Part shown: positions 1 to 6,249 of the stretch, one piece after another
Numbering within the stretch: position 1 is the stretch's first letter
Layout: each line of letters starts with the position of its first letter
Origin: Bacteroidia bacterium
Lineage (GTDB): Bacteria > Bacteroidota > Bacteroidia > Cytophagales > Cyclobacteriaceae
Length of the DNA stretch: 7,146 bases
Reading direction: 5' to 3'
Assembly: GCA_016650355.1 (NCBI GenBank)
Contig: JAENVX010000438.1
Coordinates: forward strand, 1-7,146
Program-made: the position numbers and the translations under genes
The notes under the pieces: generated by a model
Databases searched by the model: none
The model's input: the letters and a program-made list of their open reading frames with translations, nothing else
What the model was told of the DNA's origin: nothing

Positions 1-2
1 CG

Positions 3-56
3 GCCAACTTCATCGCAGCCGGCTTCGATCAAATCAGGTGTGAAGGAAGAAAGTAA
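3..56 (+). CDS. C-terminal end of an unidentified upstream gene (partial)
   Basis: Reading from base 3 gives 17 codons ending ANFIAAGFDQIRCEGRK, then TAA at 54-56. This frame has ordinary protein composition (Ala/Gly/Phe/Ile followed by a basic tail). Of the other two forward frames, one stops after 13 codons and the other is the 5' extension of the next gene. It most plausibly is the tail of a gene that begins outside the window. The fragment is too short to identify a family. It matters because it argues against the GTG at 40 as start of the following Nudix gene, which would overlap this tail. Confidence 0.5.
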   Translation, partial: ANFIAAGFDQIRCEGRK

Positions 57-103
57 CACATACAAACTTAATGTTCTCATCGCCCGATACAAAAAGAAAG
101 TGA

Positions 104-111
104 TAGTTTTG
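104..111 (+). promoter_or_regulatory. Bacteroidota-type -7 promoter box for the Nudix gene
   Basis: TAGTTTTG matches the Bacteroidota sigma consensus TAnnTTTG exactly. It lies 24 nt before the ATG at 136, which would give a leader of roughly 18 nt. No clear -33 TTG is seen at the usual spacing, so support rests on the -7 box and its position. It also supports ATG 136 over GTG 40 as the translation start. Confidence 0.45.
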
Positions 112-135
112 GGAAAGCGTACAACTAAATTCAAC

Positions 136-693
136 ATGTCGAAACCAGAAAGAATAAATCCTTGGACAACTCTATCTGATGCAGTGAAGTACGATAATCC
201 CTGGATCAGCTTAACGGAATATCAGGTTATTAACCCCGCAGGTGGAAAAGGCATTTATGGAAAAGTGCATTTCAAAAACAAGGCCATTGGCGTTATTCCC
301 TTGGATGAAAATAATAACACCTGGCTGGTGGGTCAATATCGATATCCGCTAAACGAATGGAGTTGGGAAATCCCTGAGGGTGGGGGATCATTAGACCAAG
401 TCATACTGGAATCCGCTCAACGTGAACTCAAAGAAGAAACCGGTCTCTCTGCAAAAAAGTGGACAGAAATCCTGCGAACTCATTTATCAAATTCTGTAAG
501 CGATGAAGAAGGATTTGTTTTTTTAGCGGAAGAACTTGAACAAGGTGAAGCTGAGTTGGAAGATACTGAAGCAGATATGAAAGTTTGGAAACTTCCATTT
601 GGTGAAGCACTCGAGATGGTGCTAGCTGGCAGGATCACAGATAGCCTGAGTATAATGGGAATTTTGAAAGTAGCGAGATTAAAAAATATGTGA
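136..693 (+). CDS. Nudix hydrolase, ADP-ribose pyrophosphatase-like
   Basis: A 185-residue cytoplasmic protein. Nudix enzymes cleave nucleoside diphosphates linked to another moiety; the ADP-ribose/NDP-sugar branch has a conserved N-terminal beta domain and a sequence like GQYRYP...WEIPEGG ahead of the box. Both are visible here (residues 66-84). The Nudix box spans residues 82-104: G82, x5, position 88, x7, then RELKEETGL at 96-104, which carries the metal-binding glutamates E97, E100 and E101. Position 88, usually Glu in the consensus, is Gln here. ATG 136 is preferred over the in-frame GTG at 40 because the longer form would overlap the upstream gene's tail, contain the promoter box, and add 32 basic residues with no Nudix character. 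The next gene follows after 66 bp, so co-transcription is possible. The exact substrate cannot be read from the sequence. Confidence 0.9.
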   Translation: MSKPERINPWTTLSDAVKYDNPWISLTEYQVINPAGGKGIYGKVHFKNKAIGVIPLDENNNTWLVGQYRYPLNEWSWEIPEGGGSLDQVILESAQRELKEETGLSAKKWTEILRTHLSNSVSDEEGFVFLAEELEQGEAELEDTEADMKVWKLPFGEALEMVLAGRITDSLSIMGILKVARLKNM

Positions 694-759
694 GTCCATA
701 TATTTCATGATCTTATAGATAGCACCTAGTACTTTATCAACTTCCAGCATCTTTTTACT

Positions 760-2124
760 ATGTCCTCCCTTAATTATTCTAGTCACGTCCGTCCAAATTT
801 CCTGCTTGCCTACCCAGTCATGCTTAGCATGCTTGGTCAAGTGATGACAGCCGTTGCCGATAGCGTGATGATTGGTTGGACAGGGGCAACACCGTTGGCA
901 GCTTCATCGTTTGCCAACGTTTTTTTTTCCATCCCACTTTTTTTTGGCATTGGTGTTTCCTATGCCATCACTCCGTTAGTTGCCGAAGCAGCAGGCGCCA
1001 AGAATAGCCTTAGTATTATTGAGACCCTTCGACATGGTTTGTTGATTAATCTACTGGTTGGATTCGGATTAGTAGGTCTCATATTCCTGGTTGAACCATT
1101 TATGTTTTCGATGGGTCAACCTGAAGATGTTGTGACACTTGGTATTCCCTACCTCAGCATTATCGCTGTGTCTATCATTCCCACGATGATTTTTCAAACG
1201 TACAGGCAGTTTGCTGAAGGATTAGAAAGAACGCGTATGGCGATGGTGATTGTGATCGGTAGTAACGTGCTAAATATCACACTTAATTATATTTTCATTT
1301 TTGGCAAATTTGGTTTCCCTGAATTAGGACTTAATGGTGCCGGATGGGCTACGCTAATTGCGCGTGTGGTAATGGCTGTTGGCATGATGTTCTATATATT
1401 CTACGGCAAAAAATTTTTAGCCTACCGAAAAGGATTTTCTTTTGGCAAGTATTCAAAAGCGCTTATTTCAAAAATGCTTCACATTGGTTTGCCTGCAGGT
1501 TCACAATTTATATTTGAAGCTGGGGCGTTTGGCTTTTCAGCTCTTATGATGGGATGGCTCGGCACTACTGCCTTGGCTGCCCATCAGATTGCCATCAACC
1601 TTGCCACCATTAGTTATATGACAACATCTGGTCTTGGTGCTGCGGCTGCCATACGAGTAGGAAATTTTTTAGGGAAGCGGGATAAACAGAATTTACGAGC
1701 CTCCGCCTTTACCATGATCTGGATGGCTGTTGTATTGATGTCTGCTTGGGCTTTACTTTTTATTTTCGGAAGATACTTTTTGCCTGAGCTCTATATTGAT
1801 GATCCTGTTGTTATTCAGTTAACCGCTTCGCTGCTTATCATTGCTGCGTTCTTTCAACTCTCCGATGGTATACAAGTAGTTTGCGCTGGTGCTCTTCGCG
1901 GCTTGCAAGATGTAAAGGTACCTTCCCTTCTCATTTTTGTTGCTTATTGGGTAATTGCCTTACCTCTTGGTTATGTGTTGGCATTTCCACTGGGGCTTGG
2001 TGCAAATGGTATTTGGATTGGTCTATCAATAGGATTGACATTGACAGCAACAGCAATCGTATTTAGGTTTCACCATCTGAGCAACAAGATGCCTACAAAA
2101 GAGATAACTTCAGAAGTTGACTAA
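760..2124 (+). CDS. MATE family multidrug/toxin efflux transporter (NorM-like)
   Basis: A 454-residue inner-membrane protein with about 12 hydrophobic segments in two similar halves, the usual MATE size and layout. MATE proteins exchange Na+ or H+ for cationic drugs, dyes or metabolites. Recognisable family stretches are ADSVMIGW in TM1, LGTTALAAHQIAINL at 267-281, GNFLGKRD at 301-308, ALRGLQDVKVPS at 378-389 and LGANGIWIGL at 413-422. Three acidic residues in membrane segments stand out: D34, E253 and D369. From memory of Vibrio cholerae NorM, the coupling residues there are D36, E255 and D371, so all three correspond at a constant offset of two, which favours a functional NorM-type cation-coupled pump. 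The C-terminal tail (about 441-454) is hydrophilic. The start is the first ATG in frame after a 66-bp gap; no strong ribosome-binding site or clear -7 box is visible. The transported substrate is unknown. Confidence 0.93.
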   Translation: MSSLNYSSHVRPNFLLAYPVMLSMLGQVMTAVADSVMIGWTGATPLAASSFANVFFSIPLFFGIGVSYAITPLVAEAAGAKNSLSIIETLRHGLLINLLVGFGLVGLIFLVEPFMFSMGQPEDVVTLGIPYLSIIAVSIIPTMIFQTYRQFAEGLERTRMAMVIVIGSNVLNITLNYIFIFGKFGFPELGLNGAGWATLIARVVMAVGMMFYIFYGKKFLAYRKGFSFGKYSKALISKMLHIGLPAGSQFIFEAGAFGFSALMMGWLGTTALAAHQIAINLATISYMTTSGLGAAAAIRVGNFLGKRDKQNLRASAFTMIWMAVVLMSAWALLFIFGRYFLPELYIDDPVVIQLTASLLIIAAFFQLSDGIQVVCAGALRGLQDVKVPSLLIFVAYWVIALPLGYVLAFPLGLGANGIWIGLSIGLTLTATAIVFRFHHLSNKMPTKEITSEVD

Positions 2125-2207
2125 AAAATTACGATTACCAAAAGCTACATCTGAGCACTATTAATTTTCATGGCTCTTACCTGCACGTAATTACCAGCAA
2201 ATTTCAG

Positions 2208-2215
2208 TACTTTTA
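2208..2215 (+). promoter_or_regulatory. possible -7 promoter box for the thioesterase-peptidase pair
   Basis: TACTTTTA differs from TAnnTTTG only at its last base and sits 21 nt before the ATG at 2237, a distance similar to the better boxes in this window. No -33 TTG is seen at the usual spacing. It lies in the 112-bp gap after the MATE gene, the largest intergenic gap here, which is where a promoter would be expected. Confidence 0.28.
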
Positions 2216-2236
2216 AATCACACTCAATTCTAACTT

Positions 2237-2791
2237 ATGCAACTTGAAGCAAGACCGGTGCGTCATTCACAGACTACAATTACCGAGTTGATGATTCCCG
2301 CCTACGCCAATTTTGGCGGAAAAATTCATGGTGGCATGTTGCTTTCGCTGATGGACAAAGTAGCCTACGCTACGGCCAGCAAACATGCGGGAACATATTG
2401 TGTCACAGTTTCGGTGGATAAAGTTGAGTTCCTCCAGCCCGTTGAAGTAGGTGAATTAGTGTCCATGCATGCCTCCGTAAATTATGTTGGAAGGACATCG
2501 CTTGTCGTAGGTATCCGGGTGGAATCACAAAATGTAAAATTAGGAACCATCAAACATACCAATTCCTCATTCTTTACAATGGTAGCCAAAGATGATGATA
2601 ACAAACCTATGCTCGTCCCTGCCTTAATCCTTGAATCAAAGGAAGATGTTAAACGGTTTATCGAATCCATGAACATGAAAGAAATAAAAAATGCTATTCG
2701 TGAAAAGATGGACGATGCCAAATCTCACATCGAAGTGGAACGAGCTCATGAGATTCTTAAAAATGAACGATGCGTATTTAAACTTGACTAA
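2237..2791 (+). CDS. acyl-CoA thioesterase, hotdog fold (YciA/BFIT-like)
   Basis: A 184-residue cytoplasmic enzyme predicted to hydrolyse acyl-CoA to free fatty acid and CoA. The N-terminal hotdog domain carries the family signature ANFGGKIHGGMLLSLMDKVAYATASKHA (residues 24-51, key positions N25, G27-G28, H31-G33, D40), in which Asn and Asp are the usual catalytic pair. The strand-rich core continues through VSVDKVEFLQPVEVGELV and the NYVGRTSLVVGIRV stretch to about residue 117. After the core, a proline-containing linker leads into a charged, probably helical tail (about 132-184) rich in Lys, Glu and Asp, longer than in compact YciA proteins of roughly 130-140 residues. The M24 peptidase gene begins 26 bp downstream, so the two are probably co-transcribed although no metabolic link is evident. 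Chain-length preference cannot be judged. Confidence 0.9.
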   Translation: MQLEARPVRHSQTTITELMIPAYANFGGKIHGGMLLSLMDKVAYATASKHAGTYCVTVSVDKVEFLQPVEVGELVSMHASVNYVGRTSLVVGIRVESQNVKLGTIKHTNSSFFTMVAKDDDNKPMLVPALILESKEDVKRFIESMNMKEIKNAIREKMDDAKSHIEVERAHEILKNERCVFKLD

Positions 2792-2817
2792 ATAAAAAAC
2801 TAAATCGTAAAAAGGAA

Positions 2818-4146
2818 ATGAAGCATTGCCTTATTCTTCTTCTTGTTGTAAGTTTTAATATTTCTCACGCGCAATACCCTGTCGTTCTTACCCAAAGGGA
2901 GCAGTCACGTGTTATTGATGACCTGCTCGAAGATCGCTTGCGAAATACCTTACCTGGTTTGATGCGTAGGGAAGGTTTTGATATGTGGGTGATCATTTCA
3001 CGAGAGTACAACGAAGATCCGGTTATTGAAACTCTTTTGCCAGCCACATGGATGGCTGCAAGAAGGACAACGATGCTTGTTGCGTTCGACCGTGGACTTG
3101 ATAAAGAAATGGAGTACTTAGCTGTAGCCCGATATGATGTTGGCAAAGTATTTAAACGAGCCTGGGATCCCGATGCCAACCCTGATCAGTGGGCACAATT
3201 GGGAAAGATCATCGGTGAACGGAATCCCAAAAGGATTGGGGTAAACAAAGCACCTTCTTGGGGCCATGCTGATGGACTTACCTCGAACGATTACGATAAC
3301 TTATTAAGAGTGTTACCAAAAAATTTACAAAGTCATGTGACATCCGCTGAAAAGCTTGCGGTAAGTTGGCTGGAAACGCGTACTGAAAAAGAAATGACTC
3401 TCTATCAGCAAATCTGTCGGATCGCTCATGAAATTATTTTGGATGGGTTTTCTGATACAGTAATACAACCAGGCGTGACTACTACTGAAGATGTGGTCTG
3501 GTGGTACCGAGAAAAAATCAAAGAATTAAAATTGGATACATGGTTTCATCCTTCGGTTTCTGTACAACGGAATGAATTAGAGGCCGTCACAGCAAAACGA
3601 CCAACTCCATTAGTCATTTTACCTGGAGATCTACTTCATGTTGATTTTGGAATTACCTACTTGCGATTAAACACCGATACTCAACAACATGCGTATATCC
3701 TTAGAGCAGGTGAAACCGAAGTACCGAAATATTTGAAAGATGCTTTTGCAAAAGGAAATCGACTACAAGATCTTCTTACTGGCAACTTCAAAGAAGGACG
3801 CACTGGCAATGAAGTGCTGAAGGCAACTCGTGAGCAGGCTATCGCTGAGGGAATCACACCTTCCATTTATACCCACCCCATAGGCTTTCACGGGCATGCA
3901 GCAGGCACCACCATTGGAATGTGGGATTCGCAAGGAGGCGTTCCCTTCACGGGTGATTATCCGATGCATTATAAAACTGCTTACTCGATTGAATTAAATT
4001 GCACCGTAAACATTCAAGATTGGAAGAAAGATATTCGCATCCAGTTGGAAGAAGACGGGTACTTTGATGAATCAGGCTTTCGCTATATTGATGGAAGGCA
4101 GAGGGAGATAATTCTAGTGCCGAAACCGGGACTGAACAAACCCTAA
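2818..4146 (+). CDS. secreted M24 family metallopeptidase (Xaa-Pro aminopeptidase-like)
   Basis: A 442-residue protein with an N-terminal signal peptide (hydrophobic core about 5-15, probable signal peptidase I site after SHA, residues 16-18), so the enzyme is expected in the periplasm or outside. Residues about 20-180 match the creatinase-like N-terminal domain of aminopeptidase P-type proteins; about 190-435 form the pita-bread catalytic domain. The five expected dinuclear metal ligands can be assigned: D276 in HVDFG, D287 in LNTDTQQ (11 residues on, the canonical spacing), H353 in the HxxGxxxH stretch HPIGFHGH (353-360), E392 in SIELN and E411 in QLEED. H360 is the second conserved histidine of that stretch. 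The family removes N-terminal residues before proline or cleaves related dipeptides; actual substrate is unknown. An AAAAAGGAA sequence just before ATG 2818 is one of the better ribosome-binding sites here. Confidence 0.88.
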   Translation: MKHCLILLLVVSFNISHAQYPVVLTQREQSRVIDDLLEDRLRNTLPGLMRREGFDMWVIISREYNEDPVIETLLPATWMAARRTTMLVAFDRGLDKEMEYLAVARYDVGKVFKRAWDPDANPDQWAQLGKIIGERNPKRIGVNKAPSWGHADGLTSNDYDNLLRVLPKNLQSHVTSAEKLAVSWLETRTEKEMTLYQQICRIAHEIILDGFSDTVIQPGVTTTEDVVWWYREKIKELKLDTWFHPSVSVQRNELEAVTAKRPTPLVILPGDLLHVDFGITYLRLNTDTQQHAYILRAGETEVPKYLKDAFAKGNRLQDLLTGNFKEGRTGNEVLKATREQAIAEGITPSIYTHPIGFHGHAAGTTIGMWDSQGGVPFTGDYPMHYKTAYSIELNCTVNIQDWKKDIRIQLEEDGYFDESGFRYIDGRQREIILVPKPGLNKP

Positions 4147-4231
4147 AGACCCTCAAACTATCTTAACTACCTTAATTGCCAGTTCCCATTCTGATTTGAT
4201 TTATGGTTATCATTGTAGAAACTCAACTACG

Positions 4232-4918
4232 ATGAAACTACTATTATTGACTTTTCTGATGACAGCTACTATCGGAGAATGTTTCTGTCAAGATCTACAA
4301 GATTTAAAAGAATATCAGTCAGATATTGGATTTAATACAAACTTTGTATTCAATGGAATTTTCAACTCTGGGGGAAATGGAAGCCCCTTTGACCTTATGT
4401 TAAAGAAACAAAAAACTGCCAACTCTGCTTTTCGTTTTGGAACTAGCGTATATGTCAATAATTCTAACGATTTAAATTATTACCAGCAAGGCTACAGCAA
4501 GTATATTATGTGCGACCTTAGCATTTCAATTGGTAAGGAATTTCAAAAGCAAATAAACAAGCGATGGATTTTTTATTATGGTGTTGACTTTGCCCCGTTC
4601 ATTTCATTTACTCAAACAGAATATTATGCTCAGGCTAACTTAGAATACTATGTACAAAGTCTCAACAGTAAAAATACGTATGGGCTAAATTTCATTCCAT
4701 TTTTAGGAATACGACTTAATATCAATGAGAGATTATATGTTGCAACGCAAACCAACTTATTTCTTTCTTTTAACAGAAAAGATATAACTCAAAAATCAAT
4801 TGATAGTGGTAATAGCAGTCCAGGTAACTATATCTATTATTCAAATAAGAAGAATTTCTACGAAGGCACGGTGAACATAACCCCAGCTTCGGGTATATTT
4901 TTCTTTTATCGCTTTTAA
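4232..4918 (+). CDS. exported protein of unknown function, probable outer-membrane beta-barrel
   Basis: I do not recognise a named family. From ATG 4232 the protein is 228 residues with a good signal peptide: MK, then a hydrophobic run LLLLTFLMTATIG, then a short region ending near CFCQ (17-20). The Cys residues do not sit in a normal lipobox, so signal peptidase I processing is more likely than lipidation. The mature part alternates aromatic/hydrophobic strands with Asn/Ser/Tyr-rich turns (for example WIFYYGVDFAPFISF at 112-126, GLNFIPFLGIRLNI at 151-164, LYVATQTNLFLSF at 168-180) and ends in FFFYRF with a terminal Phe, the hallmark of outer-membrane barrels. About 8-10 strands fit the length. 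An in-frame TTG at 4196 would prefix 12 residues that spoil the signal peptide, so ATG 4232 is chosen. Base composition is AT-richer than the flanking conserved genes. No convincing promoter was found in the 85-bp gap before it. Confidence 0.7.
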   Translation: MKLLLLTFLMTATIGECFCQDLQDLKEYQSDIGFNTNFVFNGIFNSGGNGSPFDLMLKKQKTANSAFRFGTSVYVNNSNDLNYYQQGYSKYIMCDLSISIGKEFQKQINKRWIFYYGVDFAPFISFTQTEYYAQANLEYYVQSLNSKNTYGLNFIPFLGIRLNINERLYVATQTNLFLSFNRKDITQKSIDSGNSSPGNYIYYSNKKNFYEGTVNITPASGIFFFYRF

Positions 4919-4956
4919 TAGAATTATATTGAACCCTAAAAATTGTGAGTAATCAT

Positions 4957-4964
4957 TAACTTTG
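4957..4964 (+). promoter_or_regulatory. -7 promoter box of the toxin-antitoxin operon
   Basis: TAACTTTG is an exact match to TAnnTTTG. It ends only 4 nt before the antitoxin ATG at 4969, so transcription would begin at or almost at the start codon, giving a leaderless or nearly leaderless message. TTG triplets at 4929-4931 and 4943-4945 are respectively too far and too near for a normal -33 element. No clear operator palindrome is visible around the box. Confidence 0.45.
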
Positions 4965-4968
4965 TCTT

Positions 4969-5187
4969 ATGGAAAAAATAGTTGTTACACCGAAAAACAA
5001 AGCGGCTGGTATATTTTTAAAAAAACTTTTTTCTGAACTTGAAAGCATTGATCAAATAGAAGTGATTGAGGATGGAGAGGTCGTAGATAATGAATTGTTA
5101 AAAAGAATGAAAAAAAATCTAAAAGGCGGTTACACTACTCCTGGAAAAGTTACAGCTACGTTGAATAAAATCATTAATCAAAAGTGA
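4969..5187 (+). CDS. putative antitoxin of a type II toxin-antitoxin pair
   Basis: A 72-residue protein beginning MEKIVVTPKNKAAGIFLKKL. A short strand-like N-terminus (EKIVVTPK) is followed by a probable helix (about 10-25), an acidic middle (IEVIEDGEVVDNE, 31-43) and a basic C-terminal part (KRMKKNLKGGYTTPGKVTATLNKIINQK). The general form resembles small Bacteroidota antitoxins of the DUF2683 kind found before RelE/ParE toxins; that family match is from memory and uncertain. The assignment rests mainly on context: a small gene directly before, and overlapping by 4 nt (GTGA), a recognisable RelE/ParE-like toxin. It would neutralise the toxin by direct binding and may repress its own promoter. 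No classical ribbon-helix-helix or helix-turn-helix can be pointed to with confidence, so DNA binding is an open question. No ribosome-binding site precedes the ATG, in keeping with a leaderless message. Confidence 0.72.
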   Translation: MEKIVVTPKNKAAGIFLKKLFSELESIDQIEVIEDGEVVDNELLKRMKKNLKGGYTTPGKVTATLNKIINQK

Positions 5188-5450
5188 ACATAGTTTTTCT
5201 TAAAGGTTTTGAAAAAGAGATCTCTAAAATTAATGACAAAAAACTCGCTCTTTCAATAAAGCTAATCATTGCTTCTGTCGGATCAGCCACTGAATTAGCT
5301 AGTATACCAAATCTCAAAAAATTAAAAGGACACAAAAACGCATTTCGTATTAGGATTGGAAATCATCGTATCGGTATTTATTTTCTCAATGGGGTGGTGA
5401 CTTTTGCAGCTTTCGATCACCGAAAAGATATTTACGCAAAGTTTCCATAG
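5184..5450 (+). CDS. RelE/ParE-superfamily toxin (type II toxin-antitoxin)
   Basis: An 88-residue basic protein starting at GTG 5184, whose last two bases overlap the antitoxin's TGA; such coupling keeps toxin synthesis tied to antitoxin synthesis. The RelE/ParE fold is shown by an N-terminal strand-helix region (VFLKGFEKEISKI), a helical middle, then the diagnostic sequence LKKLKGHKNAFRIRIGNHRIGIYFL (45-69) and the C-terminal FDHRKDIYAKFP (77-88). Basic and aromatic residues where RelE-type mRNA interferases have catalytic ones are present: K46/K48, R55/R57, R62, R80 and Y84, so the toxin looks intact. RelE members cut mRNA in the ribosomal A site, ParE members inhibit gyrase; the KLKG...RIRIG...RIGIYF...HRKDIY pattern favours the RelE side, but this is not proven. 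No truncation or frameshift is seen. plsC starts only 4 bp after the stop codon. Confidence 0.85.
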   Translation: MNIVFLKGFEKEISKINDKKLALSIKLIIASVGSATELASIPNLKKLKGHKNAFRIRIGNHRIGIYFLNGVVTFAAFDHRKDIYAKFP

Positions 5451-5454
5451 TGCA

Positions 5455-6201
5455 ATGAAGATTCTTCGTATTCTACATACTTATTATGGTCTCACTGTTT
5501 TTGGAATTCTCTTTATCCTCTTCCTTCCACTTCTTCTCATACCCATCATCTTTCCAAAACAATTTCAATTAATTGGCATCTTCAACAGATGGTGGGCGAA
5601 AATCCTGTTTATTTTAACCTTCCTCCCTTTTCGAGTAGAGTGCCAAGCTAAGCTTGATTCAACAAAACAATATGTATTTTGCCCCAATCACTTTTCTTAT
5701 CTGGATATCCCAACAATGGGTCTCAATCCAATCAACACGATATTTGTTGGCAAGAGTGAAATGGAAAACATTCCGTTGTTTGGCTTTATGTACAGCCGGC
5801 TTCACATCACCGTAGATCGCTCTAAGTTAAAAAGTAAGTTCATCACCTTACAGCGTTCTCTCGAAGCCCTTGACCAAGGTAAGAGTCTCGTCATCTATCC
5901 TGAAGGCGGGATTATCACTCACCATCCACCTCACATTGTAAAATTTAAAGACGGAGCCTTTAGGGCAGCTATCGAAAGGCAAGTGTCAATTGTGCCTGTT
6001 ACCATTCCCTATAATTGGATCATAATGCCAGATCCTCCAAAATACCTTCACCCCCGAAAAATTGTAGTTATTTTTCACGAACCCATTGAAACAAAAGGCA
6101 TGACACGCCAAAACGTAGACGAGTTAAAGAAACGTGTCTTTGAAGTCATCCAAGGTGAATTGCAAAAACATAACCCCGCGCTGGTCCCACACGTGGCATA
6201 A
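5455..6201 (+). CDS. plsC: 1-acyl-sn-glycerol-3-phosphate acyltransferase (PlsC-type)
   Basis: A 248-residue membrane-associated acyltransferase; the TAA stop follows at 6199-6201. The family transfers a second acyl chain to lysophosphatidic acid to make phosphatidic acid in phospholipid synthesis. Motif I, NHFSYLD, gives the catalytic H79-x4-D84 pair. Motif II is around ITVDRS (118-123). Motif III is YPEGG (148-152), with the Bacteroidota-style continuation to FKDGAFRAAI (164-173). Motif IV is VPVTIP (180-185). Two hydrophobic N-terminal stretches (about 12-33 and 47-60) should anchor it to the inner membrane. ATG 5455 is preferred over the in-frame TTG at 5404, which would overlap the toxin and lacks hydrophobic character. 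The 4-bp gap to the toxin stop and absence of a clear own promoter suggest read-through from the toxin-antitoxin operon. Some relatives acylate other lysolipids, such as ornithine lipids, so the exact acceptor is inferred. Confidence 0.88.
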   Translation: MKILRILHTYYGLTVFGILFILFLPLLLIPIIFPKQFQLIGIFNRWWAKILFILTFLPFRVECQAKLDSTKQYVFCPNHFSYLDIPTMGLNPINTIFVGKSEMENIPLFGFMYSRLHITVDRSKLKSKFITLQRSLEALDQGKSLVIYPEGGIITHHPPHIVKFKDGAFRAAIERQVSIVPVTIPYNWIIMPDPPKYLHPRKIVVIFHEPIETKGMTRQNVDELKKRVFEVIQGELQKHNPALVPHVA

Positions 6202-6225
6202 ATTCCAATCCACAGAAAGAATCAG

Positions 6226-6233
6226 TAGCTTTG
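6226..6233 (+). promoter_or_regulatory. -7 promoter box for gatC
   Basis: TAGCTTTG is an exact match to TAnnTTTG and is followed by C, as often seen. It lies 16 nt before the gatC ATG at 6250 and 24 nt after the plsC stop, giving a leader of about 10 nt. The expected -33 position holds only a weak ATTCC (about 6202-6206) in place of a TTG. Confidence 0.5.
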
Positions 6234-6249
6234 CAAGCAATACAATATC

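Noticed and set aside
40..135. GTG at 40 as start of the Nudix gene, adding 32 residues
   Set aside because: It would overlap the upstream gene's tail (stop 54-56), include the -7 box at 104-111, and add a basic stretch without Nudix similarity. ATG 136 fits better.
2125..2236. Inverted repeat AATTACG / CGTAATT in the MATE-thioesterase gap as a terminator or operator
   Set aside because: Only 7 bp with a loop of about 50 nt and no T-run after it; not a plausible terminator and easily due to chance.
3871..3920. Apparent loss of the second conserved histidine in the M24 active site
   Set aside because: This came from aligning on GHAAG with H360 as the metal ligand. Taking HPIGFHGH (353-360) as the HxxGxxxH motif restores both histidines, so nothing is missing.
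2482..4156. Several minus-strand open frames of 60-104 codons under the thioesterase and M24 genes
   Set aside because: They are antisense to well-supported genes, have no recognisable domains and no start signals, so they are shadows.
4139..4940. Nine-base direct repeat AACCCTAAA at 4139-4147 and 4932-4940, flanking the barrel-like gene like an insertion duplication
   Set aside because: In 7 kb, on the order of a hundred 9-base matches are expected by chance, and one copy spans the M24 stop codon. No inverted repeats or transposase accompany it.
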